From contig CAINHS010000003.1 of NCBI GenBank assembly GCA_903848955.1, positions 82,691-146,690 of the forward strand: 64,000 bases of DNA. The letters are read 5' to 3'. The notes beneath the pieces are model-generated. The model saw nothing but the letters and a program-made list of their open reading frames with translations. It searched no databases and was not told where the DNA came from. Below are positions 32,085 to 41,303 of this stretch, one piece after another. Made by a program: the position numbers and the translations under genes. The stretch is from an uncultured beta proteobacterium. Its GTDB lineage: Bacteria > Pseudomonadota > Gammaproteobacteria > Burkholderiales > Rhodocyclaceae. How positions within the stretch are numbered: the stretch's first letter is position 1; every line of letters begins with the position of its first letter.

Positions 32085-34430
32085 ATGAGCAACGAGTACC
32101 CCGACCTTTTTGACGCTGCGCCGCCGGCGCCCCCTGTTGAGCTTGCACCGGCCTTCGACGATGGTTCGACACTGCCGCTGGACGTCTACACCGAGCGCGC
32201 CTACCTCTCCTATGCCATGAGCGTAGTGCGCGCCCGCGCCCTGCCCCAGGTGGAGGACGGACTCAAACCGGTGCAACGCCGCATCCTGCACGCGATGAAC
32301 GAGATGCGCCTGGCGGCCGGCACCAAGCACGTCAAGAGTGCACGGGTGGTGGGCGACGTGATCGGCAAGTACCACCCGCACGGCGACACCAGCATCTATG
32401 ACGCCATGGTGCGCGTGGCGCAGGACTTCACGCTGCGCTATCCGCTGGTCGACGGCCAGGGCAACTTCGGCTCGCGCGACGGCGACGGCGCCGCCGCCAT
32501 GCGTTACACCGAGTGCCGCCTGACCGCTTTTGCCGAATTGCTGCTGGCGGAAATCGACCGCGGCACGGTCGAATTCACCGCCAACTACGACGGTTCGATG
32601 ACCGAGCCGCAACTGATGCCGGCGCGCCTGCCGGTAGTCCTGCTGAACGGCGCTTCAGGCATCGCGGTCGGCATGGCGACGGAGATTCCGCCGCACAACC
32701 TGCGCGAGGTGGCGGACGCCGCGCGCCTGCTGATCAGAAAACCCGAGGCGGTGCTGGAAGAAGTCCTCGCACTCTTGCCGGGACCGGACTTTCCCGGCGG
32801 CGGGCAGCTCATCTCTACCCCGGCCGATATCCATGACGCTTATGCCGCCGGCCGCGGCAGCCTGCGCATGCGCGCCCGCTGGCGCATCGAGGAACTGGCG
32901 CGGGGCCAGTGGCGGGTAATCGTGTACGAGCTGCCGCACGGCGTTTCGGTGGCCCAGGTGCTGTCCGAAATTGAGGGGCTGACCAACCCGCAACCGCGTG
33001 CCGGCAAAAAGGATGTCAGCCAGGAACAGAAGAACCTCAAGGCACTGGTGCTCGGCGTGCTCGACAGCGTACGCGACGAGTCGAGCGACCAGCAGGCGGT
33101 TCGCATCATGCTCGAACCCAGGAGCTCGCGCCTGGCGCAGGAAGAATTCATGGCCGTGCTGCTGGCGCACACCAGCCTCGAGGCAAGTGTTTCGATGAAC
33201 CTGACCATGGTCGGCCGCGACGGCAGGCCGCAACAGAAGAACCTGCTGAATATTCTCCGCGAATGGATCGAGTTCCGCTTCGTCACGGTGGAACGCCGCA
33301 CCGGGCACCGGCTGGCCGAGGTGCTGCGCCGCGTGCATATCCTGGAAGGGCGCATGACGGTCTTCCTGCGCATCGAGGAGGTGATCCGCTGCATCCGCGA
33401 ATCCGACGAACCGGGGCCGGACTTGATGACGCGTTTCGGCCTGACGGAGATCCAGGCCAATGACATACTCGAGATCCGCCTGCGCCAGCTCGCGCGCCTG
33501 GAAGGCATCCGCATCGAAAAGGAACTTGGCGACCTGCGCCTCGAGCACGTGCAACTCACCGCCCTGCTCGACTCGCGCCACGAGATGACCAAGCTGATCC
33601 TGAAGGAGATCAACGAGGACAGCAAGCGCTTCGGCGACCCGCGGCGCACCCTGATGGAAGCGGTGACGCCGACATCGCAGGGCGAAATTGCCGCGCCCGA
33701 CGAACCGGCAACCGTCATCATCTCCAGGAACGGCTGGGTGCGCTCACGACAGGGCCACGGCATCGACGCGGCGAGCATCACCTACAAGACCGGCGACCTG
33801 CCCTGGCTGGTGATGGAAACGCGCACCGTCTGGCCGTTGATCGTGATCGACAGCAATGGCCGCAGCTACAGCCTCCGCGTCTCAGACCTGCCGGGCGGTC
33901 GCGGCGACGGCGCACCGCTGAACACCATGATCGATTTCCAGGAAGGCGGCAAGCTGGCGCTGGCGCTGAGCAACGCGCCCGAAAGCCGGTATCTTGTAGC
34001 CGCTTCCGCCGGCTATGGTTTCGTCGCCAGCGTAGCCAACATGGTCGCCCGCAACAAGGCCGGCAAGACCTTCCTGGTGCTGGACAAGGGCCAGAAACCG
34101 CTGTCCCCGGCGCTGGTCGCCGGGGACACGGCGGCGGTGCTGACGCAAGGCGGACGTCTGCTGCTCTTCCCTCTCGCCGACCTCCGGGAAATGGCCAAGG
34201 GCAAAGGCCTGATGCTGATCGACCTGGCGAAGAATGACGAGGTCGCCGGCGTTGCCGTGACGGCGGGGCAGGCCCTGCTGATCGGCGGCAACAACCGCAA
34301 CGGCAAGACGGTTCAACACCCTCTCGACACGCGTGCACAGGCCGCTTACCGTGGCTCTCGGGCACGGCGCGGACTGGAAATTCCGTTCAAACTAAAACCG
34401 GCGAGCCTGTTCTTGACACTCAGTCATTGA
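32085..34430 (+). CDS. parC: DNA topoisomerase IV subunit A
   Basis: A 781-residue ParC. The DNA-cleaving tyrosine is Tyr141 in AAMRYTE, and the winged-helix region [12 protein letters not shown] carries the quinolone-determining positions: Thr102 corresponds to E. coli Ser80 and Asp106 to Glu84. The GyrA-box-type beta-propeller region at the C-terminus is short and divergent, as expected for ParC. The start is ATG at 32085. Confidence 0.96.
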   Translation: MSNEYPDLFDAAPPAPPVELAPAFDDGSTLPLDVYTERAYLSYAMSVVRARALPQVEDGLKPVQRRILHAMNEMRLAAGTKHVKSARVVGDVIGKYHPHGDTSIYDAMVRVAQDFTLRYPLVDGQGNFGSRDGDGAAAMRYTECRLTAFAELLLAEIDRGTVEFTANYDGSMTEPQLMPARLPVVLLNGASGIAVGMATEIPPHNLREVADAARLLIRKPEAVLEEVLALLPGPDFPGGGQLISTPADIHDAYAAGRGSLRMRARWRIEELARGQWRVIVYELPHGVSVAQVLSEIEGLTNPQPRAGKKDVSQEQKNLKALVLGVLDSVRDESSDQQAVRIMLEPRSSRLAQEEFMAVLLAHTSLEASVSMNLTMVGRDGRPQQKNLLNILREWIEFRFVTVERRTGHRLAEVLRRVHILEGRMTVFLRIEEVIRCIRESDEPGPDLMTRFGLTEIQANDILEIRLRQLARLEGIRIEKELGDLRLEHVQLTALLDSRHEMTKLILKEINEDSKRFGDPRRTLMEAVTPTSQGEIAAPDEPATVIISRNGWVRSRQGHGIDAASITYKTGDLPWLVMETRTVWPLIVIDSNGRSYSLRVSDLPGGRGDGAPLNTMIDFQEGGKLALALSNAPESRYLVAASAGYGFVASVANMVARNKAGKTFLVLDKGQKPLSPALVAGDTAAVLTQGGRLLLFPLADLREMAKGKGLMLIDLAKNDEVAGVAVTAGQALLIGGNNRNGKTVQHPLDTRAQAAYRGSRARRGLEIPFKLKPASLFLTLSH

Positions 34431-34439
34431 TGCTAGAAT
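34413..34439 (+). promoter_or_regulatory. Possible promoter for the small membrane-protein gene
   Basis: Consensus TTGACA (34413-34418) lies inside the last codons of parC; TAGAAT (34434-34439) follows after a short 15-nt spacer. The short spacing lowers confidence. Confidence 0.4.
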
Positions 34440-34508
34440 TCAGCGAGAACTGGCCTATCGGTATTCGCCTGTCGTGTTTCTGGATGCCTGCCGCCCACGG
34501 AGAATAAA

Positions 34509-34646
34509 ATGCTTTTCATCCTCTACTACATCTTCGCCATTGTTGTTCTGGTCATGCATTTCACAGGCTTCCTGGCCCGCCACAACATGGACTGGCTGGT
34601 ACTTGTGCTGGCCGTAACGGTATTCCCTGCGGTTATCTATCTCTGA
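34509..34646 (+). CDS. 45-residue hydrophobic membrane peptide
   Basis: A small open frame starting ATG at 34509, with GGAGA about 8 nt upstream, and ending TGA at 34646. It encodes two hydrophobic helices (residues 1-19 and 28-44) joined by a short polar turn, H-N-M-D. The codon style is plausible, it has a candidate promoter, and it is followed by a GC-rich non-coding gap before thrC. I do not recognise the family. A small membrane protein is the natural reading, but with 45 residues chance cannot be excluded. Confidence 0.6.
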   Translation: MLFILYYIFAIVVLVMHFTGFLARHNMDWLVLVLAVTVFPAVIYL

Positions 34647-34722
34647 TCCCGGGTTCGTCGGGATTCGCGATTCGCCGCAGCGGGAGCTCCGGCGCTCTGA
34701 GGCTTGCGCTGCCGCTATCGCC

Positions 34723-36147
34723 TCAGCACTCGCGAACAAGGATCTGCTTGATCTGATCCACGCCGGCATCAACCAGTTCCACCCGTTGCGGCAGGTTTTC
34801 CAGTCCGTCAAGTTCCGCCGGACGCTGCGGATCGCGACCCAAGGCTTCCCGTATCGTTTCGGCAAACTTCACCGCCTGCGCCGTTTCCAGCACGACCATG
34901 GACTCGCCCGCGAGGCGATACTCGCGCGCCACCTTTACCCCGTCTGCCGTATGCGTGTCGATCATCAGCCCATGGCGCTGCCAGACGTCGCGAATCGTGG
35001 CCAGACGATCAGCGTGCGAACTGCAGCCGGAAACGAAGCCATAAGCCGGCAGGCGCGCGGCAAACGGACCGTCGGCAATACTGAAGCTGCCGCCGGCGTC
35101 GACCTCGCGCCACAGTTGGCGGATGATCGCCGCGTCGCGGCCGACCAGGTCGAAAACAAAGCGTTCGAAATTCGAGGCCTTGGAAATATCCATTGACGGA
35201 CTGGAGGTGACATGGGTCTGCGCCGTGGTCCGGGGCCGGTAGATGCCGCTGCGGAAGAACTCGTCGAGCACGTCGTTCTCGTTGGTAGCCAGCACCAGGC
35301 GGGAAACCGGCAGTCCCATCATGCGGGCGATGTGGCCGGCGCAAATATTGCCGAAGTTCCCCGACGGAACGCAGAAGGCCACTTCCTCCCGGTTGGACCG
35401 GGTGGCCTCGAAATACCCCTTGAAGTAATACACGATTTGCGCTGCGACGCGCGCCCAGTTGATCGAATTCACCGCGCCGATCTTGTACCTGGCCTTGAAT
35501 TCGGCATCGTTGGACACTGCCTTGACGATGTCCTGGGCATCGTCGAACATGCCGCGCACGGCGATGTTGAAAATATTCGCATCCGGCAGAGAATACATCT
35601 GCGCACGCTGAAAAGCGCTCATGCGGCCATCCGGCGAAAGCATGAAGACGCGCACGCCGTGCTTGCCGCGCATCGCGTATTCCGCCGCCGAACCGGTATC
35701 GCCCGACGTCGCGCCGAGAATATTGATGGTCTCGCCACGCTTGTCGAGAACGTACTCGAACAGGTTGCCCAGCAACTGCATGGCCATGTCCTTGAACGCC
35801 AGAGTCGGCCCGTTGGACAATTCGAGCAAATGAAAGTCCGGCTCCAGCGAGGTCAGCGGCACGATGTCGGCAGCCTTCGCCGGGTCGCGGCTCCAGCGAT
35901 AGGTCTGCGCCGTGTAGGTCTTGTCGCAGAGGGCCCTCAGGTCGGCCGGCGGGATGTCGGTGATGTAGAGCGAGAGAATCTCGAAAGCCAGGCCGGCGTA
36001 GGAAAGCCCGCGCCAGGCATCCAGGCGATCGGCTACCTGCGGATAGGATTCCGGCAGGTAAAGCCCGCCATCCGGCGCCAGACCGCCGAGCAGGATGTCG
36101 CAGAAGTCTTGCGCCTCTGCACCGCCGCGCGTAGAAATGTATTTCAT
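34723..36147 (-). CDS. thrC: Threonine synthase
   Basis: A 474-residue PLP enzyme making threonine from O-phosphohomoserine. The PLP lysine is in GPTLAFKDMAM, and TSGDTGSAAEYA is the phosphate-binding region. Its length matches the long (fold-II, Thr-synthase-like) branch. The ATG at 36147 lies 1 nt after the hom stop; an upstream TTG at 36156 would overlap hom. Order hom-thrC downstream of alaA. Confidence 0.96.
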   Translation of the reverse strand: MKYISTRGGAEAQDFCDILLGGLAPDGGLYLPESYPQVADRLDAWRGLSYAGLAFEILSLYITDIPPADLRALCDKTYTAQTYRWSRDPAKAADIVPLTSLEPDFHLLELSNGPTLAFKDMAMQLLGNLFEYVLDKRGETINILGATSGDTGSAAEYAMRGKHGVRVFMLSPDGRMSAFQRAQMYSLPDANIFNIAVRGMFDDAQDIVKAVSNDAEFKARYKIGAVNSINWARVAAQIVYYFKGYFEATRSNREEVAFCVPSGNFGNICAGHIARMMGLPVSRLVLATNENDVLDEFFRSGIYRPRTTAQTHVTSSPSMDISKASNFERFVFDLVGRDAAIIRQLWREVDAGGSFSIADGPFAARLPAYGFVSGCSSHADRLATIRDVWQRHGLMIDTHTADGVKVAREYRLAGESMVVLETAQAVKFAETIREALGRDPQRPAELDGLENLPQRVELVDAGVDQIKQILVREC

Positions 36148-36148
36148 G

Positions 36149-37459
36149 TCAGCCAAGTTCTTCCATGCGCAGCCGGATCACCTTCTTCTTCACCACGGCC
36201 AGCGCCTCGATTCTGGCGATGGCCGCATCCACATTCTTCTCGCGGGTGATGTGGGTCAGCATGATGATGTCGGTCTGCGACTCACCTTCTGCCGGCTCGC
36301 GCTGGATCATGGCATCGATGGAAATCTGCTGATCGGCGAGGATGCGCGTGATGTCGGCCAGCACGCCGGGTTTGTCCTCGACCCGCAGCCGCAGGTAGTA
36401 GCTGGTTTCGACTTCGGACAGGGGCAGGATCGGCGTATCCTCGACGGCACCGGGCTGGAAAGCCAGGTGCGGCACGCGATGCTCCGGATCGGCGGTATGC
36501 ATGCGGGTGACATCGACCAGGTCGGCGATGACGGCCGAGGCCGTCGGTTCGGCGCCGGCGCCCTTGCCGTAGTAGAGCGTGGCGCCGACGGCGTCGCCCT
36601 GCACCAGCACGGCATTCATCGCGCCTTCGACGTTGGCGATCAGCCGCTTGGTCGGGATCAATGTCGGATGCACGCGCAGTTCGACGCCCTGCGGCCGGCG
36701 GCGGGTAATGCCGAGCAGCTTGATGCGATAGCCCAGCTGCTCGGCATACTTGATGTCATCGGCATCGAGCCGGCTGATGCCTTCGATGTGCGCCTTGTCG
36801 AACTGCATCGGAATGCCGAAGGCCAGCGCCGAAAGAATGGTGATCTTGTGCGCGGCGTCGACACCTTCGATGTCGAAGGTCGGATCGGCCTCGGCATAGC
36901 CCAGGCGCTGCGCCTCCTTCAGCACCACGTCGAAAGCCAGGCCCTTGTCGCGCATCTCGGACAGGATGAAGTTGGTGGTGCCGTTGATGATGCCGGCGAT
37001 CCACTGGATGCGGTTGGCGGTGAGGCCTTCGCGCAGCGCCTTGATGATCGGGATGCCGCCCGCCACCGCCGCCTCGAAGGCGACCATGACGCCCTTCTCG
37101 TGCGCGGCCGCGAAGATTTCGTTGCCATGCACCGCCAGCAGGGCCTTGTTCGCCGTCACCACGTGCTTGCCGTTGGCGATGGCTTTCAGCACGAGTTCCT
37201 TGGCGATGCCGCAACCGCCGATCAGTTCGACGACGATGTCGATGTCGGGATCGCTGACCACGGCGAAGGCATCGTCGGTTATCTGCGCCCGACCGGCAGT
37301 CACCTGCCGCGCCAGTTCGAGATTCTTGTCGGCGACGCGGGTGATGCGGATCGGACGCCCGGCACGGCGGGTGATCTCCGCTTCGTTGCGCGCGAGAACA
37401 TTAAATGTGCCGCCACCGACGGTGCCGATGCCGAGCAGTCCTACGTTGATTGGTTTCAT
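36149..37459 (-). CDS. hom: Homoserine dehydrogenase
   Basis: A 436-residue monofunctional homoserine dehydrogenase. The NAD(P) site is GLLGIGTVGGGT (residues 8-19), the catalytic segment GIINGTTNFIL and AEADPTFDIEG region follow, and an ACT domain occupies about residues 350-430, pointing to feedback control by threonine. The start is ATG preceded by GGAAAA. It is 49 nt downstream of alaA. Confidence 0.96.
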   Translation of the reverse strand: MKPINVGLLGIGTVGGGTFNVLARNEAEITRRAGRPIRITRVADKNLELARQVTAGRAQITDDAFAVVSDPDIDIVVELIGGCGIAKELVLKAIANGKHVVTANKALLAVHGNEIFAAAHEKGVMVAFEAAVAGGIPIIKALREGLTANRIQWIAGIINGTTNFILSEMRDKGLAFDVVLKEAQRLGYAEADPTFDIEGVDAAHKITILSALAFGIPMQFDKAHIEGISRLDADDIKYAEQLGYRIKLLGITRRRPQGVELRVHPTLIPTKRLIANVEGAMNAVLVQGDAVGATLYYGKGAGAEPTASAVIADLVDVTRMHTADPEHRVPHLAFQPGAVEDTPILPLSEVETSYYLRLRVEDKPGVLADITRILADQQISIDAMIQREPAEGESQTDIIMLTHITREKNVDAAIARIEALAVVKKKVIRLRMEELG

Positions 37460-37508
37460 TCAGTTTTCCTAGTGCAGAGGACGGGAAACGCCGGACGTTC
37501 CCCGGTTC

Positions 37509-38735
37509 TCAGTTGCCATGACGCTTTCGATAGCCGTCGAGAAAGCGCGCGATGCGACCGATGGCTTCGCGCAGATCGTCCTCGTGCGGCAGGAAGACCA
37601 GACGGAAATGGTCGGGGTGCGGCCAGTTGAATCCGGTGCCCTGCACCAGCAGCACCTTTTCCGCCACCAGCAGTTCGGCGATGAAGTCGCGGTCATCGGT
37701 GATCGGGTACATCTTCGGGTCAAGCCGCGGGAACATGTACAGGGAGGCTTTCGGCTTGACGCAACTGACGCCGGGAATGGCATTGATCAGTTCGTGGGCG
37801 ACGTCGCGCTGGCGGCACATGCGCCCGCCCGGCGCCACCAGGTCGTCGATGCTCTGATAGCCGCCCAGCGCGGTCTGGATGCCCCACTGGCCCGGCACAT
37901 TGGCGCACAGCCGCATCGAGGCCAGCATGTCGAGACCGTCGATGTAATCGCGCGCATGCTTCTTTTCGCCGGAAACGACCATCCAGCCGGCGCGATAGCC
38001 GCAGGAACGATAGTTCTTCGACAGGCCGTTGAAGGTAATCGTCAGCACGTCCTCGGACAGGGCCGCTATCGAGGTATGAGTCGTTCCATCGTAAAGCATC
38101 TTGTCATAAATTTCATCGGCATAGATGATCAGGTCATTCTGCCGCGCGATTTCGACGATTTCCAGCAGCAGCTCATCGGGGTATACGGCGCCGGTGGGGT
38201 TGTTGGGGTTGATGATGACAATCGCCCGCGTGCGGGGGGTGATCTTGCCGCGGATGTCAGCCAGATCCGGCAGCCAGCCGCTGCCCTCGTCGCAAAGATA
38301 GTGGCGCGGCGTGCCGCCGGAAAGGCTGACTGCCGCCGTCCATAGCGGATAGTCCGGTGCCGGCACCAGCACCTCGTCGCCGGTATCAAGCAGGGCGTTC
38401 ATGGCCATCACGATCAGTTCCGAGGCGCCGTTGCCGATGTAGATGTCCTCTATCGTGACGCCCTTGATGCGCTTCTGCTGGCTGTAGTGCATCACCGCCT
38501 TGCGCGCGGAAAAAATGCCCTTCGAATCGACATAACCGGCCGCATTGGGCAGGTTGCGGATCATGTCCTGGCGGATTTCCTCGGGCGAATCGAAACCGAA
38601 AGCAGCCAGGTTGCCGATGTTCAGCTTGATGATCTGGTGGCCTTCCTCTTCCATCTGCCTGGCGCGGGCGAGCACCGGCCCGCGGATGTCGTAGCAGACG
38701 TTGTTGAGTTTGGCGGATTTATTCACGGGCTGCAT
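37509..38735 (-). CDS. alaA: Pyridoxal-phosphate aminotransferase (AlaA-like, alanine-forming)
   Basis: A 408-residue class I/II aminotransferase resembling E. coli AlaA (YfbQ), which makes alanine from pyruvate and glutamate. The PLP lysine is in NGLSKNYRSCGYRAGW, the aspartate in NPNNPTGAVY/ADEIYDKM. The ATG at 38735 has AAAGGACG about 10 nt upstream; a further ATG at 38756 would place that site inside the gene. It heads the alaA-hom-thrC group, which is frequent in betaproteobacteria. Valine or other amino acids as alternative substrates cannot be excluded. Confidence 0.9.
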   Translation of the reverse strand: MQPVNKSAKLNNVCYDIRGPVLARARQMEEEGHQIIKLNIGNLAAFGFDSPEEIRQDMIRNLPNAAGYVDSKGIFSARKAVMHYSQQKRIKGVTIEDIYIGNGASELIVMAMNALLDTGDEVLVPAPDYPLWTAAVSLSGGTPRHYLCDEGSGWLPDLADIRGKITPRTRAIVIINPNNPTGAVYPDELLLEIVEIARQNDLIIYADEIYDKMLYDGTTHTSIAALSEDVLTITFNGLSKNYRSCGYRAGWMVVSGEKKHARDYIDGLDMLASMRLCANVPGQWGIQTALGGYQSIDDLVAPGGRMCRQRDVAHELINAIPGVSCVKPKASLYMFPRLDPKMYPITDDRDFIAELLVAEKVLLVQGTGFNWPHPDHFRLVFLPHEDDLREAIGRIARFLDGYRKRHGN

Positions 38736-38914
38736 GAGCAACCGTCCTTTCTGCATGAGGCCGCCCGGGTCGGGCCGCGCCGCTGAAGGTATAATGTTAC
38801 TCAAGCCCATGCTGCACCGCAAATCCAGATTTGATGCGGCTTTCAGCCACTCCAGCCGCTGTCCGATCTTTATCAACCTCGCCGCCGATACAGCCGCCAC
38901 CTCGACCGCCCTGA

Positions 38915-39295
38915 ATGAAGCTGCATTCCCCCGCCACCGCCGGTCTGCTTGCGATCACCGCCTACGATGCCGGGCACATCGCCGTGAATGGCCACCGCCT
39001 GACGAAAAGCTTCCTCCTGACGCCGCAACGTCTGATCCAGGACTGGCCGCCGGCTTCGTTCGACAGCCTGACCGGAGACGACCTGCGGGCCGTTGCCGAC
39101 CTCGGCTGCCCCATCGTCCTGCTCGGGACCGGGCTGCGCCAGCGCTTCCCCGCCGCCGCCCTGTTGCGCTCGCTGATCGAGCGCAACATCGGCGCCGAAG
39201 TCATGGACAACGGCGCCGCCTGCCGCACCTACAACGTCCTCATGGCGGAGGGACGCGAGGTCGTCGCGGCATTCATCATCGAAAGTGCGGGGTGA
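38915..39295 (+). CDS. Mth938-like domain protein
   Basis: A 126-residue protein of the Mth938/DUF498 family, related to human NDUFAF3. It shows the family's GTGLRQRFP and TYNVLMAEGREV segments. The bacterial role is unknown. Its stop overlaps the arnT start (GTGA), so it is the first gene of the arn operon here. The 179 nt upstream separate it from divergent alaA; a TATAAT at 38790-38795 has no matching -35. Confidence 0.9.
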   Translation: MKLHSPATAGLLAITAYDAGHIAVNGHRLTKSFLLTPQRLIQDWPPASFDSLTGDDLRAVADLGCPIVLLGTGLRQRFPAAALLRSLIERNIGAEVMDNGAACRTYNVLMAEGREVVAAFIIESAG

Positions 39296-40935
39296 TAAAC
39301 CTGCGTCGCGGGCCCATGCTGGCGCTGCTGCTGGCCTTCGCCCTGGCCTGGTTCGGCACGCTGCAACAGCGCCGCCTGATTAATCCCGACGAAGGCCGCT
39401 ATGCCGAGATTCCGCGTGAAATGGTCGCCAGCGGCGATTGGCTGACACCGCGTCTGAACGACATCAAGTACTTCGAAAAACCGGCGCTGCAGTACTGGGC
39501 GACGGCCGCCGCCTTCACCGTCTTTGGCGAGCACCACTGGACCGCAAGACTGTGGCCGGCGCTGACCGGCTTCCTCGGCGTGCTTGCCACCGCCTTCGCC
39601 ACGGCGCGGCTGTTCGGCCTCCAGGCCGGGCTGATGGCCGGTGCGGTGCTGGCCGGCAGCGTGCTGTGGAATGTGATCGGCCATGTCAATACGCTGGACA
39701 TGGGCGTCAGCTTCTTTCTGGCCGGCGCGGTATTCGCCCTTTGTCTGGGCCAGCGCGATGAGGCGAGCCCTGCGGCGGGTCGGCGCTGGCAGGACGCCGC
39801 CTGGGTGTTGCTGGCGCTGGCGATACTCTCCAAGGGCCTCATCGGACTCGTGCTGCCAGCCGCCGCCGCCGTCATCTACGCACTATGGCAGCGTGACCCG
39901 GGATTCATCCTGCGCATCCGGCCCTGGCGTGGTCTGCTGATCCTGCTCGCGATTACCGCGCCGTGGTTCATCGCCGTGTCGCTGGCGAATCCCGAATTCG
40001 CCCGTTTCTTCTTCATCCACGAGCATTTCGAGCGTTTCCTGACCAAGGCGCACGGCCGTTACCAGCCGCTGTGGTACTTCCTGCCCATCCTGCTGCTCGG
40101 CATGCTGCCCTGGCTCGGCAGCCTGGCACAAGGCATTGCCGCCGGATTCCGCAGCGAACCCGGCCGCCTCTTTCAGCCGCGGCGCTTCCTGCTGGTCTGG
40201 GTCGTGCTGGTCTTCGCCTTCTTTTCGGCATCCAGTTCCAAACTGGCCTCTTACATACTGCCGATCTTTCCGGCCCTCGCGGCATTGATCGGACTGCATC
40301 TGGCGGGCCATGCCGGTTCCCGCCGCATCGAGTGGCAGGCACTGCCGGCCATCATCGCAGGCGGCGCCTGCCTGTTGCTGGTGCCTTACGTCACCCGCTT
40401 CGCCAATACCGAAGTTCCGGCGGCGCTTTATGAAGCCTATCAACCCTGGCTGTATGCCGGCGCCGGCACGCTGCTGCTGGGCGGACTGACATCGTTCCGG
40501 CTGGCACGGCAAGGCCGCAGCACGGCCGCCGTGTTCGCTCTGGCATGCGGCGGTTTCGGCTTCGGCCAGGGCTTTTTGCTGGGTCACGACAGTCTTGGCT
40601 CGGTCAATTCTGCGCACGACGTGGCTGCGGCAATACACTCGCAAGTACCAAAGGAAGCACCTTTCTTCAGCGTCAGCACCTACGACCAGAGCCTGCAGTT
40701 CTACCTGAAGCGAACCACGACAATGGTCGTCTACAAGGACGAACTGGGTTTCGGCATCGAGCAGGAACCGCAAAAATTCATTCCGGATCTCGCCGGCTTC
40801 GAGCGGGCCTGGAACGCAGCACCCGTTGCCTGGGCACTGATGTCGCCCGCCACCTGGAAAGAGTTCAGCGAGAAGGGATTGCCCATGACCGAAGTCATCC
40901 GCGACACGCGCCGCGTCATCGTCAGGAAACCATGA
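39292..40935 (+). CDS. arnT: 4-amino-4-deoxy-L-arabinose lipid A transferase (ArnT family)
   Basis: A 547-residue GT-83 glycosyltransferase of the inner membrane with many predicted transmembrane helices. The first periplasmic loop has DEGRYAEIPREMVASGDW and FEKPALQYW, the acceptor-site motif of ArnT and related PMT-type enzymes. It transfers L-Ara4N from undecaprenyl phosphate to lipid A, giving polymyxin resistance. The GTG at 39292 overlaps the preceding stop by 4 nt and gives a natural N-terminus before the first helix; ATG at 39316 is the alternative. Assignment to ArnT rather than another GT-83 enzyme rests on the arn neighbours. Confidence 0.85.
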   Translation: MINLRRGPMLALLLAFALAWFGTLQQRRLINPDEGRYAEIPREMVASGDWLTPRLNDIKYFEKPALQYWATAAAFTVFGEHHWTARLWPALTGFLGVLATAFATARLFGLQAGLMAGAVLAGSVLWNVIGHVNTLDMGVSFFLAGAVFALCLGQRDEASPAAGRRWQDAAWVLLALAILSKGLIGLVLPAAAAVIYALWQRDPGFILRIRPWRGLLILLAITAPWFIAVSLANPEFARFFFIHEHFERFLTKAHGRYQPLWYFLPILLLGMLPWLGSLAQGIAAGFRSEPGRLFQPRRFLLVWVVLVFAFFSASSSKLASYILPIFPALAALIGLHLAGHAGSRRIEWQALPAIIAGGACLLLVPYVTRFANTEVPAALYEAYQPWLYAGAGTLLLGGLTSFRLARQGRSTAAVFALACGGFGFGQGFLLGHDSLGSVNSAHDVAAAIHSQVPKEAPFFSVSTYDQSLQFYLKRTTTMVVYKDELGFGIEQEPQKFIPDLAGFERAWNAAPVAWALMSPATWKEFSEKGLPMTEVIRDTRRVIVRKP

Positions 40936-41303
40936 ACGCGCTCAGCTTTTCCCTCGTCCTCACCGGCGTGCTGCTGAACGCGGCGGCACAACTGTTCCTC
41001 AAGGCCGGCACCAATGCGGTGGGACATTTCGAGTTTCACGTCGAAAACATACTGCCGATAGGGCTGAAGCTGGCCTTCCAGCCCTTCATCATGGGCGGCA
41101 TGGCCTGCTATGCGGTCAGCCTGGTGGTCTGGATCATGGCGCTGTCCCGCGTCCCCGTGTCCATCGCCTACCCGATGCTGTCGATCGGCTATGTCATCAA
41201 TGCCTTTGTCGCCTGGCAATGGTTCGGCGAAGCGCTGGCAGCGCAGAAACTGCTGGGCATCGGCTTCATCGTCATCGGCGTGTTCCTGGTGGCGCGGTCG
41301 TGA
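40932..41303 (+). CDS. ArnE/ArnF-like small multidrug-resistance-type membrane protein
   Basis: A 123-residue protein with four hydrophobic helices of the SMR/EamA type. It lies within the arn genes where ArnE or ArnF, subunits of the L-Ara4N-phosphoundecaprenol flippase, would be expected. Only one such gene is visible here, whereas enterobacteria use an ArnE-ArnF pair, so it may act as a homodimer or its partner may lie elsewhere. ATG overlaps the arnT stop by 4 nt. Confidence 0.8.
   Translation: MNALSFSLVLTGVLLNAAAQLFLKAGTNAVGHFEFHVENILPIGLKLAFQPFIMGGMACYAVSLVVWIMALSRVPVSIAYPMLSIGYVINAFVAWQWFGEALAAQKLLGIGFIVIGVFLVARS

Noticed and set aside
38790..38795. TATAAT as the arn operon promoter
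   Set aside because: No acceptable -35 at 16-18 nt upstream, so I did not list it as a promoter.
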